A DNA stretch of 40,351 nt from an uncultured Bacteroidota bacterium (GCA_903839195.1 CAIMBK010000061.1:1-40351), one strand, 5' to 3'. Positions 17,538-26,334 are shown, counted from the stretch's first letter. Notes: generated by a model not told the origin, from the letters alone. Numbers and translations: made by a program.

Positions 17538-18344
17538 TTATAGAACTGTTTCTTTATAGAAATTTGTATACGTTTCGGCAAATTTCTCTTTCGGTGTGAA
17601 AGGTAAAAAAGGTTTTTCCGAAGATTCTATAAATTTTGTTAAACTTGAAGAAACGTTTTCCGAAGCGATGATTACGGCATCCGAATGAAGAATCGAAGCT
17701 TTGATAATGCTTTCATAATCAGCTGTTTTCAATAATGAAACGGCCTGTTCTGGAATCCCGTCAAATGTCACTTTATTGATCATTTCTGGATTTAATTTTC
17801 CTTCAAAAGATTGACTATATACCGAAGTCACGATTTTTGTTTCAGAAAAAAGCGCTTCGTCTTTATAATAATGTTTCAAATAAATAGGCAATAATGCTGC
17901 CATCCAACCATGAACATGAATAATATCGGGAACCCAGTTGAGTTTTTTTACAGTTTCAACTACGCCTTTTGCAAAAAAGATAGCACGTTCGTCGTTGTCT
18001 GGAAACAAAATTCCTTCTTCGTCTGTAAAAGTTGCTTTCCTTTTGAAATACTCATCATTATCTATAAAATAAACTTGAATTCGTTCTTTTGGGATTGATG
18101 CTACCTTGATAATCAAAGGCATATCCAAATCGTTAACGACTAAATTCATCCCCGACAAACGAATTACTTCGTGCAATTGATGTCTTCGCTCATTTATATT
18201 GCCATATCTTGGCATGAAAATTCTAATTTGCCCTCCTTGATCATTGATCATCTTTGGCACGTCATATGACATTAGAGAAACCTCGTTTTCAGCTAAGTAG
18301 GGCACTACTTCAGATGACACATATAATATCCTCTTATCCTCCAT
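17538..18344 (-). CDS. Glycogen/starch synthase-like protein, N-terminal GT5 domain only
   Basis: A 268-residue protein resembling only the N-terminal Rossmann domain of GT5 glycogen synthases (about 480 residues). Matching parts are ILYVSSEVVPY, VPKMINDQGGQIRIFMPRYGNI, the segment DEYFKRKATFTDEEG...DNDERAIFFAKGVVE, and DIIHVHGWMAALLPIYLKHYY. The ADP-glucose-binding KTGGL motif is replaced by AENEVSL and the family HDW motif reads HGW; the whole C-terminal domain is absent, and no trace of it is found beyond the stop. It is therefore unlikely to be a normal glucosyltransferase. It is first in a reverse unit with DUF4270 and glmS and divergent from panC. I remember similar short proteins in other Bacteroidota, so it looks conserved rather than decayed. 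Confidence 0.8.
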   Translation of the reverse strand: MEDKRILYVSSEVVPYLAENEVSLMSYDVPKMINDQGGQIRIFMPRYGNINERRHQLHEVIRLSGMNLVVNDLDMPLIIKVASIPKERIQVYFIDNDEYFKRKATFTDEEGILFPDNDERAIFFAKGVVETVKKLNWVPDIIHVHGWMAALLPIYLKHYYKDEALFSETKIVTSVYSQSFEGKLNPEMINKVTFDGIPEQAVSLLKTADYESIIKASILHSDAVIIASENVSSSLTKFIESSEKPFLPFTPKEKFAETYTNFYKETVL

Positions 18345-18383
18345 AATCTAATTTAGTATTATATTTTATCAATAAAAAACACG

Positions 18384-18391
18384 CAAAATTA
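18384..18391 (-). promoter_or_regulatory. Candidate -7 box for the GT5-like/DUF4270/glmS unit
   Basis: TAATTTTG on the reverse strand fits TAnnTTTG and ends 40 bases before the ATG. No good -33 TTG is seen at 19 bases, so this is tentative. Confidence 0.42.
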
Positions 18392-18422
18392 CGAAATTTT
18401 ATGCAGTTAATAACTAATATCT

Positions 18423-18430
18423 TAAGTTTG
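18423..18430 (+). promoter_or_regulatory. -7 box for panC
   Basis: TAAGTTTG matches TAnnTTTG and ends 24 bases before the panC ATG. The -33 region at 19-base spacing reads ATG rather than TTG, so only the -7 element is convincing. Confidence 0.6.
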
Positions 18431-18453
18431 CACCATATTTTAATAAAAAGTAC

Positions 18454-19302
18454 ATGCTCATTTTCGATACTCAGGAAGCAATTCGGGCGTATATAAAATC
18501 CATAACAACGGATAAAACCTCGATTGGTTTTGTGCCAACTATGGGGGCGCTTCATCTCGGGCATCTTTCGTTAATAAAGGAATCGTTACAACAAAACTCA
18601 TTCACAATTGTAAGTATTTTTGTTAATCCAACGCAATTTAACAATCCGGAGGATTTGGCAAAATACCCTCGAACTTTGGAAAGCGATATCGTTAAAATAA
18701 AAACCATTAACACGGAAATTGTTGTTTTCGCTCCAAGTGTTGCCAATATTTATGAAAATCAAATTCATTCCGAACGTTTTGATTTTGATGGTTTAGAAAA
18801 TCAAATGGAAGGAAAATTTAGACCCGGACATTTTGATGGCGTTGGAACCATTGTTCGAAGATTATTTGAAATAATAATGCCAACACGAGCTTATTTTGGC
18901 GAAAAAGATTTTCAACAATTACAGATTATTAGGAAAATGGTTCAAAAGAATAATCTTCCTGTACAAATAATTCAATGCCCTATTTATAGAGAATCCAATG
19001 GGCTTGCTATGAGTTCTAGAAACGAACGATTAAGCCCAAATGAGAGAGAAGAAGCGGCGGTAATTTTTCAAACATTAAAAAAAGTGAAAGCGGATTTTAA
19101 CCAAAAAACCCAAGCTGAAATTACTACATGGGTGCATCACGTTTTCGAAAAACATCCCTCAATTAACCTAGAATATTTTCAAATTGCGGACGAAGCCACT
19201 TTATTACCTTCTGAAAACGAACAAAACAATTATAAATATCGAGCATTTATTGCGGTTTTTATCAACAACATTCGATTGATTGATACTATTTCATTAAATT
19301 AA
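18454..19302 (+). CDS. panC: Pantothenate synthetase PanC
   Basis: Cytoplasmic ATP-dependent ligase of 282 residues joining pantoate and beta-alanine to pantothenate. The nucleotide-binding signature is clear: [15 protein letters not shown] with the HxGH motif, then [18 protein letters not shown], GAxxR-like [33 protein letters not shown] and the C-terminal [10 protein letters not shown]. It is followed 13 bases later by panD, which makes the beta-alanine, so the two form the last part of the pantothenate pathway. Confidence 0.97.
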   Translation: MLIFDTQEAIRAYIKSITTDKTSIGFVPTMGALHLGHLSLIKESLQQNSFTIVSIFVNPTQFNNPEDLAKYPRTLESDIVKIKTINTEIVVFAPSVANIYENQIHSERFDFDGLENQMEGKFRPGHFDGVGTIVRRLFEIIMPTRAYFGEKDFQQLQIIRKMVQKNNLPVQIIQCPIYRESNGLAMSSRNERLSPNEREEAAVIFQTLKKVKADFNQKTQAEITTWVHHVFEKHPSINLEYFQIADEATLLPSENEQNNYKYRAFIAVFINNIRLIDTISLN

Positions 19303-19303
19303 T

Positions 19304-19311
19304 TACCTTTG
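19304..19311 (+). promoter_or_regulatory. Possible -7 box immediately before panD
   Basis: TACCTTTG fits TAnnTTTG but ends only four bases before the panD ATG, so a transcript from it would start at or next to the initiation codon. It may be a chance match because panD can also be read through from panC. Confidence 0.35.
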
Positions 19312-19315
19312 TACC

Positions 19316-19666
19316 ATGCAAATTCAAGTAGTAAAATCTAAAATTCATCGCGTTACCGTTACGGGCGCCGATTTAAATTATATCGGAAGCATCACTATTG
19401 ACGAAGCTTTGATGGAAGCGTCAAATATTATTGAAGGCGAAAAAGTTTCAATTGTAAACATCAACAACGGCGAACGTCTTGAAACCTACGTCATCAAAGG
19501 AAATCGCAATAGTGGCGAAATTACTTTGAACGGTCCCGCTGCTAGAAAAGTTCAAAAAGGCGATATCATCATCATTATTTCCTACGGAATTTTGGATTTT
19601 GAAGAAGCCAAAACGTTCAAACCTTCTTTGGTTTTCCCAAATGAAAAAGACAATTCATTGACTTAG
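19316..19666 (+). CDS. panD: Aspartate 1-decarboxylase PanD (proenzyme)
   Basis: Converts aspartate to beta-alanine using a pyruvoyl cofactor formed by self-cleavage. The protein has 116 residues, the usual size for the small bacterial enzyme, and starts [29 protein letters not shown]; the Gly-Ser bond of YIGS (Ser25) is the expected processing site, with Lys9 in place. The later [27 protein letters not shown] segment is also conserved. It lies 13 bases after panC. Confidence 0.97.
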   Translation: MQIQVVKSKIHRVTVTGADLNYIGSITIDEALMEASNIIEGEKVSIVNINNGERLETYVIKGNRNSGEITLNGPAARKVQKGDIIIIISYGILDFEEAKTFKPSLVFPNEKDNSLT

Positions 19667-19683
19667 ATTTTGACTTTCCCTAA

Positions 19684-20664
19684 ATGAAAATATCCTCACA
19701 AAAAAATACACAAATCGGCAAATGGCTTTCCATTACAATTCCGTTACTTTTGGGTGTTTTTCTGGTACTTTATTCTTATTATTCTTTTACTCCCGAGCAA
19801 CTTTCAACCATCACAAAACATTTTGAAAACGCGAATTACAACTACATTGTAATCACGTTATTTATTGCCTTATTGGGTGGCGCTTCAAGAGCTTATCGTT
19901 GGAAATTTTCGTTGGAACACATGGGTTATAAAACCTCTTTTACGAATAATTTTATGGCCGTTTCTATTGGCTATTTAATAAACATGACCATTCCACGATC
20001 TGGGGAAATTTCGAGAGCATTAATTATAAAAAAATATGAAAACGTTCCATTTGACAAAGCATTTGGAACCATTGTTGCCGAAAGAATTATCGATTTAATC
20101 GTGCTTTTGTTTTTTATTATTCTTGCTTTTTTTCTTCAATTTGATGTCGTAAAAGCCTTTGTAATTGATAAAATTCCTTTTGAAAAAATAATAGCGCTAG
20201 TGGTTTTTGGAATAATTTCGCTTCTAATTGCCGTTTTGTTATTTCTTTATTCAAAATGGCCAATAATTGCCTCTATTAAACTTAAAATTTCGGGACTAAA
20301 AGAAGGTCTTTTGAGCATTTTTCACATGAAGAAAAAATGGCAATATTTATTTCATACTTCCTTTATTTGGTTTTCCTATATATTGATGTTTTATATTGGG
20401 ATTTTTGTCATTTCAGAAACAAGCAATATTGGTATTGGCGCCGTAGTTACATCCTTTGTTGTGGGAAGTATCGCCATCGCATTTACAAACAGCGGTTTTG
20501 GTTCTTACCCATTTCTGATTGCAAAAATTCTTTTATTTTATAATGTTTCCGAAACTGCCGGAAGTGCTTTTGGTTGGATTATTTGGACATCGCAACTCTT
20601 TTTGGTTTTGCTTTTGGGCACCCTGTCATTTTTACTACTTCCTATTATCAACAGAAAAAAATAA
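19684..20664 (+). CDS. YbhN/LPG_synthase_TM-like integral membrane protein (UPF0104)
   Basis: A 326-residue polytopic membrane protein with about eight hydrophobic segments. The family hallmarks are the SRAYRWKFSLEHMG segment and the motif INMTIPRSGEISRALIIKKYENVPFDKAFGTIVAERIIDL, which match the membrane-flippase-like domain found in lysylphosphatidylglycerol synthases and in YbhN-type proteins. There is no C-terminal aminoacyl-transfer domain, so it is not an aminoacyl-PG synthase. A role in lipid or isoprenoid-linked intermediate transport is suggested by the family only. It starts 17 bases after panD. Confidence 0.8.
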   Translation: MKISSQKNTQIGKWLSITIPLLLGVFLVLYSYYSFTPEQLSTITKHFENANYNYIVITLFIALLGGASRAYRWKFSLEHMGYKTSFTNNFMAVSIGYLINMTIPRSGEISRALIIKKYENVPFDKAFGTIVAERIIDLIVLLFFIILAFFLQFDVVKAFVIDKIPFEKIIALVVFGIISLLIAVLLFLYSKWPIIASIKLKISGLKEGLLSIFHMKKKWQYLFHTSFIWFSYILMFYIGIFVISETSNIGIGAVVTSFVVGSIAIAFTNSGFGSYPFLIAKILLFYNVSETAGSAFGWIIWTSQLFLVLLLGTLSFLLLPIINRKK

Positions 20665-20724
20665 TTTAGTATCTTGCTTGACTATAATTTGGCAATGTCA
20701 TTTTATTAAATCAACGTACAAAAG

Positions 20725-21930
20725 ATGAAAAAACAATTATTATTTTTCTTTATGGCAATCCCGTTTTTGGGGTTTTCACAAAAAACAACCGATACCATTC
20801 ATTCGCAAAAACTTAATGAAGATCGAGAAATTACAATTTCGCTTCCTTTTTCTTATGCCCAAAATAAAACAAAAAAATACCCACTTCTTATCATTCTTGA
20901 CGGCGATTACTTATTAGATCCTTTTGAAGGCGCTTTAAAATATGGCGCTTATTGGGATGATATGCCCGAAGTTATTATTGTAGGAATTACCCAAAACCAA
21001 AAAAACGAACGCGAGTCGGATTGTACAATTGATCAAGAGACGGGACTTCCTGAAGAAAAAGGAGAGGCGTTTTTTGAATTTATTGGTTTGGAATTATTCC
21101 CCTACTTGCAAAAAAATTACCGAACGGCGCCTTTCAAAATTATTGCGGGTCATGATGTAACTGCAGGATTTCTGAATTTTTATTTATACAAAGACAACCC
21201 TTTGTTTAATGGCTATATTTCTTTAAGTCCAGATCTTGCAACTGGAATGGAAGAAAACATTCCAGCCCGATTAGCATTAGCCAAACAACCGCTTTTTTAT
21301 TACCATTCCACGGCTGATGGCGATTTGAAAAGTACTCAAAAACAAATCATTCGGATGGATAGTATTGCCAAAGAAATAAAAAATTCAAACGTAAATTACC
21401 GGTTTGATAATTTTATTGGCGATTCGCATTATTCACTTGTAATTCAGTCAATCCCAAAGGTTTTGTATCAATTTTTCAGTGTGTATCAACCGATTTCAAT
21501 TCCGGAATATAATGATAAAATTGCCGTTCTTCCTTCTGGATATGTTGATTATTTAATAAAGAAATATGAGGTTGTTGAAAAAGTATTAGGTCTAAAAGCC
21601 ACAATCCGAATCAATGATTTTCAGGCCATTGAAGCCGCAATTTTACAAAACAAAGCGTATGATGAATTGAAAGATTTGTCTGCATTAGCCAATAAAAATT
21701 ATCCAAAAAGCATGTTGGCCGATTATGAATTAGCGCTTATGTTTGAAAAGAAAGAAGACTTTAAAAGCGCTTTAAAATCGTATCAAGTGGCTTATCAAAA
21801 ACAAGAAATTGGCGTTTTGACCAAAAAAATGATGCTCGAAAAAATGGAATATTTTAAAAAATTCGTTGCAACGAAAAAAAATAAAGTAGAAGAAGAACAA
21901 CCAATTCCCGAAACAACAAAAACAAACTAA
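20725..21930 (+). CDS. Secreted alpha/beta-hydrolase-fold (esterase D/IroE-like) protein with altered nucleophile site
   Basis: Exported protein of 401 residues with signal peptide MKKQLLFFFMAIPFLGFSQ. Residues about 25-260 resemble the esterase D/enterochelin-esterase group: LNEDREITISLPFSY, YPLLIILDGDYLLD, PEVIIVGI. The nucleophile elbow, usually GHSxGG, reads AGHDVTAG, so the Ser position is Asp144; the expected C-terminal His is present in GDSHYSL (His235). The C-terminal third (about 290-380) looks like a TPR-type helical stretch (LADYELALMFEKKEDFKSALKSYQVAYQKQE) and ends in a low-complexity tail. It is either inactive as a serine esterase or uses Asp chemistry. The stop overlaps the radA start by one base (TAATG). 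Confidence 0.75.
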   Translation: MKKQLLFFFMAIPFLGFSQKTTDTIHSQKLNEDREITISLPFSYAQNKTKKYPLLIILDGDYLLDPFEGALKYGAYWDDMPEVIIVGITQNQKNERESDCTIDQETGLPEEKGEAFFEFIGLELFPYLQKNYRTAPFKIIAGHDVTAGFLNFYLYKDNPLFNGYISLSPDLATGMEENIPARLALAKQPLFYYHSTADGDLKSTQKQIIRMDSIAKEIKNSNVNYRFDNFIGDSHYSLVIQSIPKVLYQFFSVYQPISIPEYNDKIAVLPSGYVDYLIKKYEVVEKVLGLKATIRINDFQAIEAAILQNKAYDELKDLSALANKNYPKSMLADYELALMFEKKEDFKSALKSYQVAYQKQEIGVLTKKMMLEKMEYFKKFVATKKNKVEEEQPIPETTKTN

Positions 21931-23291
21931 TGGCCAAACTAAAAACATCTTTTTTCTGTCAAAGTTGTGGCACGCAATATGCCAAATGGCAAGGACAATG
22001 TAATGCGTGCAAAGAATGGAATACGATCGTAGAAGAAATTATCCAAAAAGAAGAAAAAGCGGCTTGGAAATCGAACACTTCAGAAGTTAAAAAAGCGTCA
22101 AAACCTTTGAAAATTAAAGAAATTGATTCCACGCAAGAAATTCGTTTGGACACTTGCGACGGGGAATTAAATCGAGTGCTTGGTGGCGGAATCGTTCCGG
22201 GTTCCTTGATTTTATTAGGCGGCGAACCTGGAATCGGAAAAAGCACTTTGCTGCTCCAAATTTCTTTAAAATTACCCTACAAAACGCTTTACGTTTCGGG
22301 CGAAGAAAGTCAAAAACAAATAAAAATGCGGGCCGAAAGAATTACGCCAAATGGCGATAATTGCTATATTTTAACCGAAACAAAAACGCAAAATATTTTC
22401 CGACAAATCGAAGAAATCGAACCCGAAATTGTCATCATCGATTCCATTCAAACTTTGCATACGGACTATATCGAATCGGCGGCGGGAAGTATTTCGCAAA
22501 TTCGTGAAACAACTGCCGAACTTATAAAATTTGCCAAAGAAACCAATGTACCTGTAATTTTAATTGGCCACATTACCAAAGACGGAAATATCGCTGGCCC
22601 AAAAATATTGGAACACATGGTCGACACCGTTTTGCAATTTGAAGGCGATCGAAATCATGTTTATAGAATCTTGCGCTCGTTAAAAAACCGCTTTGGTTCC
22701 ACCGCAGAAATTGGCATCTACGAAATGCAAGGAAGCGGTTTGCGAGAAGTCGCCAATCCTTCGGAAATCTTAATTTCTCATACCGATTCGGTGCTTTCAG
22801 GAACTGCAATTGCTACAACTTTAGAAGGAATGCGTCCCTTAATGATTGAAATTCAAGCGCTCGTGAGTTCAGCGGTATACGGAACGCCCCAACGAAGCAC
22901 GACGGGTTATAACGCAAAAAGATTGAACATGATTTTGGCGGTTTTAGAAAAAAGAGCTGGTTTTCATTTGGGTTCAAAAGATGTATTTCTAAATGTGACA
23001 GGGGGAATTTCTGTTGATGACCCCGCAATAGATTTGGCCGTTGTTGCTGCTATTTTATCCTCAAATGAAGACATTCCTGTTGGAAAAGATTGCTGTTTTG
23101 CCGGCGAAGTTGGGCTTTCGGGCGAAATTCGTCCCGTGAACCGAATTGAACAACGCATTCAAGAAGCCGAAAAATTAGGTTTTTCGACTATTTATGTGTC
23201 CAAATACAATAAAATAGCCTTAAAAAATACCGTAATCAAAATTCAACTTGTTGGAAAAATTGAAGATGTGGTCAACCAATTGTTTGGATGA
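21930..23291 (+). CDS. radA: DNA repair protein RadA
   Basis: RecA-like branch-migration helicase of 453 residues used in recombinational repair. In order: a C4 zinc finger (CQSCGTQYAKWQGQCNAC, residues 10-27), the Walker A loop GGEPGIGKSTLLLQ near residue 98, Walker B EIVIIDSIQTLHTDY, the RadA-specific KNRFG motif (LKNRFGSTAEIG), and a C-terminal Lon-protease-like domain (NVTGGISVDDPAIDLAVVAAIL) lacking the protease Ser, as usual for RadA. The start overlaps the upstream stop by one base, and its stop overlaps the next start. Confidence 0.97.
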   Translation: MAKLKTSFFCQSCGTQYAKWQGQCNACKEWNTIVEEIIQKEEKAAWKSNTSEVKKASKPLKIKEIDSTQEIRLDTCDGELNRVLGGGIVPGSLILLGGEPGIGKSTLLLQISLKLPYKTLYVSGEESQKQIKMRAERITPNGDNCYILTETKTQNIFRQIEEIEPEIVIIDSIQTLHTDYIESAAGSISQIRETTAELIKFAKETNVPVILIGHITKDGNIAGPKILEHMVDTVLQFEGDRNHVYRILRSLKNRFGSTAEIGIYEMQGSGLREVANPSEILISHTDSVLSGTAIATTLEGMRPLMIEIQALVSSAVYGTPQRSTTGYNAKRLNMILAVLEKRAGFHLGSKDVFLNVTGGISVDDPAIDLAVVAAILSSNEDIPVGKDCCFAGEVGLSGEIRPVNRIEQRIQEAEKLGFSTIYVSKYNKIALKNTVIKIQLVGKIEDVVNQLFG

Positions 23292-25252
23292 TGAAAAATT
23301 GGAAACAAAAAACGCTTCGTTTTCTAAAGTATTTTGGCTTGTTTTTGGTGCTAACAATTGGTGCTGCTTTTGTCTTTCGTGATGCGCTACTTCAAAAAGC
23401 AATTGCTAAAATTCAAAATAAATTAGAAGTTGATTATGACTGTCAATTAACCCTAAAAAAAGCAAGTTTTGTAGGAATTTCCGAAATCGATTTTGAAACT
23501 ATTTCTTTGGTTCCAAAAAACGCTGACACTCTTTTTTCAATCGAAAAAATCAAAACAAAAATAGCCATTTTTCCTCTTTTAGCGGCTAATATTCAATTGA
23601 ATAGTTTGGTTGTGGAAAACGGATTTATTCAGTTGATTAAAAACAAAAAAGGACGAAATTATGATGCGTTCCTCCAAAATAATTCAGAAGAAAAAACGAC
23701 CAACGAAAAACGAAATTACGCCAAATCCACCTATCGATTACTTTCGAAAATCCTTAATTTAATTCCGCCGGACATGCATTTGCAAAATTTAGATTTACGA
23801 ATAAATGATAAAGGCCGAAAAGTTAGCTTGCAAATGACGAGATTGGAACTAGAAAAAGAGCAATTACAAACCGAAATTTTCATAAAAACAAACACTTTCG
23901 AACAAAATTGGAACATCAATGGATTTGCCAATCCGAGAGAGAAAAAAGCCAATTTAACATTTTCTAATTCCGATAAATCGCAAATAAAAGTTCCTTATTT
24001 GGACGAGCGTTTCAATCTAATTTCCAGTTTTGACAACATTCGAATTGCTATTTCAAAAATAGAATTAGAAAGTGGCGAACTGCATATTGACGGCTTTACT
24101 TCTATTTCGAATTTTAAAGTAAATAATCCAAAAATTGCTCGAAAAGACGTTGTTTTCAATAAGGCAAAATTCGATTATCGGTTTGTTTTTGGCTCCGATT
24201 TTATGGCGATAGACAGCAGTTCGACTATTCAAATAAATGATATCGCGATTCATCCGTTTGCCGAATACAATACCGAGGAAGACACTATTTATAAATTGCA
24301 ATTTCGTATTCCGAAAATGAAAGCACAACTTTTTATAAATTCGCTTCCAGGCGGCTTGTTTTCTCATTTTGAAGGGATGAAAGCCACAGGAAATTTCGAT
24401 TATAAATTGATTTATAAATACAATAAAAACAAACCCATTACGCTTGTTTTTGACAGCAAACTCCAAAAAGAAAACCTTAAAATTACTCAATATGGCGAAG
24501 CCAATTTGGGGAAATTAAACGAAGATTTTACGTATCGCGCGATCGAAAATGGGGTTTCACAAAGACCCATTCTTGTTGGGACAGAAAATCCTGATTTCAC
24601 GCCTTTAAACGCCATTTCTCCTTATTTGCAAAAATGCGTTTTGACTTCAGAAGACCCTTCTTTTTTCTCGCATCACGGATTTATAAATGAAGCGTTCAAG
24701 CAATCTATTTTGAAAAATATTCGTACCAAAAAATTCTCCCGAGGCGCAAGTACCATAAGTATGCAATTGATTAAAAATGTATTTCTAACACGTGAAAAAA
24801 CAATTTCTCGAAAATTAGAAGAGATTTTATTAGTCTATTTACTCGAAAACAACCGAATTGCGAGCAAAGAACGCATGCTTGAAGTCTATTTTAATATTAT
24901 CGAATGGGGGCCAAATGTGTATGGAATTGGCGAGGCTTCGCGTTTTTATTTCAACAAAACTCCTGCTAATTTGAATTTGAAAGAATGTCTTTTTCTGGCT
25001 TCAATTGTGCCAAAACCGAAAAAATTCATGTGGCAATTTGACGCCGACGGACTTCAAAAAGCATTCGCTAATAAGCATCAAGATTTTATTCGAAATTTGA
25101 TGTTTCGACGGGGGCTTTTAACTTCAGAAGATACCATTGGGCAAAAAATACCGATGCAAATTTCGGGACTAGCGCGTTCATTCTTGAAGAAAAATCCACA
25201 AGATTCTATCGCCATTGATTCGCTTTTTATAGCGGAGCCAGAAGGTTTTTAA
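23288..25252 (+). CDS. AsmA-like / GT51 peptidoglycan transglycosylase fusion
   Basis: Membrane-anchored protein of 654 residues. One N-terminal transmembrane helix (about 12-33) is followed by roughly 380 residues of periplasmic beta-rich sequence resembling AsmA/DUF748-type domains (LTLKKASFVGISEIDFETISLV, IEKIKTKIAIFPLL, LQNLDLRIND). The C-terminal 210 residues are a GT51 glycosyltransferase: TSEDPSFFSHHGF with catalytic Glu455, RGASTISMQLIKNVFLTREKTISRKLEEILL, MLEVYFNIIEWGPNVYGIGEAS and FLASIVPKPKKF. It has no transpeptidase domain, so it is a monofunctional glycan-strand polymerase like MtgA but with a large extra domain. The start is ATGATG overlapping the radA stop by four bases; the second ATG is equally possible. 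Its end overlaps the convergent aldo/keto reductase gene by four bases. Confidence 0.87.
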   Translation: MMKNWKQKTLRFLKYFGLFLVLTIGAAFVFRDALLQKAIAKIQNKLEVDYDCQLTLKKASFVGISEIDFETISLVPKNADTLFSIEKIKTKIAIFPLLAANIQLNSLVVENGFIQLIKNKKGRNYDAFLQNNSEEKTTNEKRNYAKSTYRLLSKILNLIPPDMHLQNLDLRINDKGRKVSLQMTRLELEKEQLQTEIFIKTNTFEQNWNINGFANPREKKANLTFSNSDKSQIKVPYLDERFNLISSFDNIRIAISKIELESGELHIDGFTSISNFKVNNPKIARKDVVFNKAKFDYRFVFGSDFMAIDSSSTIQINDIAIHPFAEYNTEEDTIYKLQFRIPKMKAQLFINSLPGGLFSHFEGMKATGNFDYKLIYKYNKNKPITLVFDSKLQKENLKITQYGEANLGKLNEDFTYRAIENGVSQRPILVGTENPDFTPLNAISPYLQKCVLTSEDPSFFSHHGFINEAFKQSILKNIRTKKFSRGASTISMQLIKNVFLTREKTISRKLEEILLVYLLENNRIASKERMLEVYFNIIEWGPNVYGIGEASRFYFNKTPANLNLKECLFLASIVPKPKKFMWQFDADGLQKAFANKHQDFIRNLMFRRGLLTSEDTIGQKIPMQISGLARSFLKKNPQDSIAIDSLFIAEPEGF

Positions 25253-26286
25253 GGCGCTGGGTTTGGAAAAGCATTCTGAACTTTTTCAACTTCAACCATG
25301 ATTTCTTCGGAAAGTGAAACGTTGATTGTATTGATGTTTTGTTCCAATTGTTGTAAGTTGGTTGCGCCAATTATTGTGCTAGTTACAAAAGGTTGTTTTT
25401 CGATAAATGCCAAAGCCAATTCGGTTAATGTCAATCCAAAATCTTTAGCAATTTCGTTATATAATCTTGTTGCTTCTCTGGTATTTTCGCTGTTATAACG
25501 CGCAAATTGTGGAAACAAATTGATTCGGGCGTTTGGATGCGATTCTCCCGTCAAGAATTTTCCCGAAAGTACCCCAAAAGCCATTGGAGAATATGCTAAA
25601 AGACCCACATTTTCTCGATAACAAATTTCGGACATTCCCACTTCAAAGCTTCTGTTTACGACGGAATACGGATTTTGAATGGTTGAAATTCGAGGTAAAT
25701 TATGTTTTTTACTTTCTTCCAAAAACCGCATCATTCCCCACGGCGTTTCATTGGAAACCCCAATGTTTTTTATTTTTCCTTCTTGAATAAATCCTTGCAA
25801 GGTTTCTAAAACTTGTTGAATATTATCTTCCCAACCCTCCTCAATAATTTTGAAACCGCGTTGTCCAAAAGTGTTTGTTTTTCGTTCTGGCCAATGCAAT
25901 TGATACAAATCGATATAATCCGTCTGCAATCGCTTCAAACTTTGATCCAAAGCAAATTTGATACTGGCTGGCGAAAAATCATTTTTGTCGCGCATATAAG
26001 TAAACAAAGGGTTTGGGCCTGCAATTTTGGATGCCAAAACCACTTCGTCTCTTTTTCCCGATTTTTTGAACCACGTTCCAATGATTTCCTCCGTAGAACC
26101 ATAGGTTTCCTGCCTTGCTGGCACCGAATACATTTCGGCCGTATCAATAAAATTAATGCCTTTTTCGAAAGAAAAATCCAATTGAGAATGGCCTTCGGCT
26201 TCGGTGTTTTGTTGTCCAAAAGTCATCGTACCGAGACAAATTTTACTAACTTTTACATCAGTATTTGGTAGTGTGGTGTATTTCAT
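25249..26286 (-). CDS. Aldo/keto reductase, Tas-like
   Basis: NADPH-dependent oxidoreductase with TIM-barrel fold, 345 residues, very similar in layout and length to E. coli Tas. The start LPNTDVKVSKICLGTMTFGQQNTEAEGHSQLD and the catalytic residues are visible: Asp and Tyr in IDTAEMYSVP, Lys in VLASKIAGP and His in YQLHWPERKT. The cofactor-binding segment near the C-terminus is STIIGATNLQQLEQNI. The physiological substrate is unknown. It stands alone, with a terminator hairpin between its start and the OmpA gene on the same strand. Confidence 0.92.
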   Translation of the reverse strand: MKYTTLPNTDVKVSKICLGTMTFGQQNTEAEGHSQLDFSFEKGINFIDTAEMYSVPARQETYGSTEEIIGTWFKKSGKRDEVVLASKIAGPNPLFTYMRDKNDFSPASIKFALDQSLKRLQTDYIDLYQLHWPERKTNTFGQRGFKIIEEGWEDNIQQVLETLQGFIQEGKIKNIGVSNETPWGMMRFLEESKKHNLPRISTIQNPYSVVNRSFEVGMSEICYRENVGLLAYSPMAFGVLSGKFLTGESHPNARINLFPQFARYNSENTREATRLYNEIAKDFGLTLTELALAFIEKQPFVTSTIIGATNLQQLEQNINTINVSLSEEIMVEVEKVQNAFPNPAP

Positions 26287-26303
26287 TTTGTTTTTTAGTA
26301 TAA

Positions 26304-26334
26304 AAAAGGCTCAAAGAAAAACTTTGAACCTTTT
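26304..26334 (-). terminator. Terminator after the OmpA lipoprotein gene
   Basis: A 13-bp stem with one C-A mismatch, AAAAGG-c-TCAAAG / CTTTGA-a-CCTTTT, and an A5 loop lies about 20 bases after the OmpA-family stop on the reverse strand. Its 3' arm supplies a run of T on that strand. Confidence 0.72.

Noticed and set aside
17519-17581. ORF-track start of the DUF4270 lipoprotein
   Set aside because: It overlaps the upstream gene and puts 21 residues ahead of the lipoprotein signal peptide.
17538-18344. Short glycogen-synthase gene as a frameshifted full-length glgA
   Set aside because: Downstream sequence in all frames is the DUF4270 gene and shows no C-terminal GT1-type domain, so a simple frameshift does not explain it.
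25813-26271. 152-residue forward ORF opposite the aldo/keto reductase
   Set aside because: Antisense shadow of a well-supported gene.
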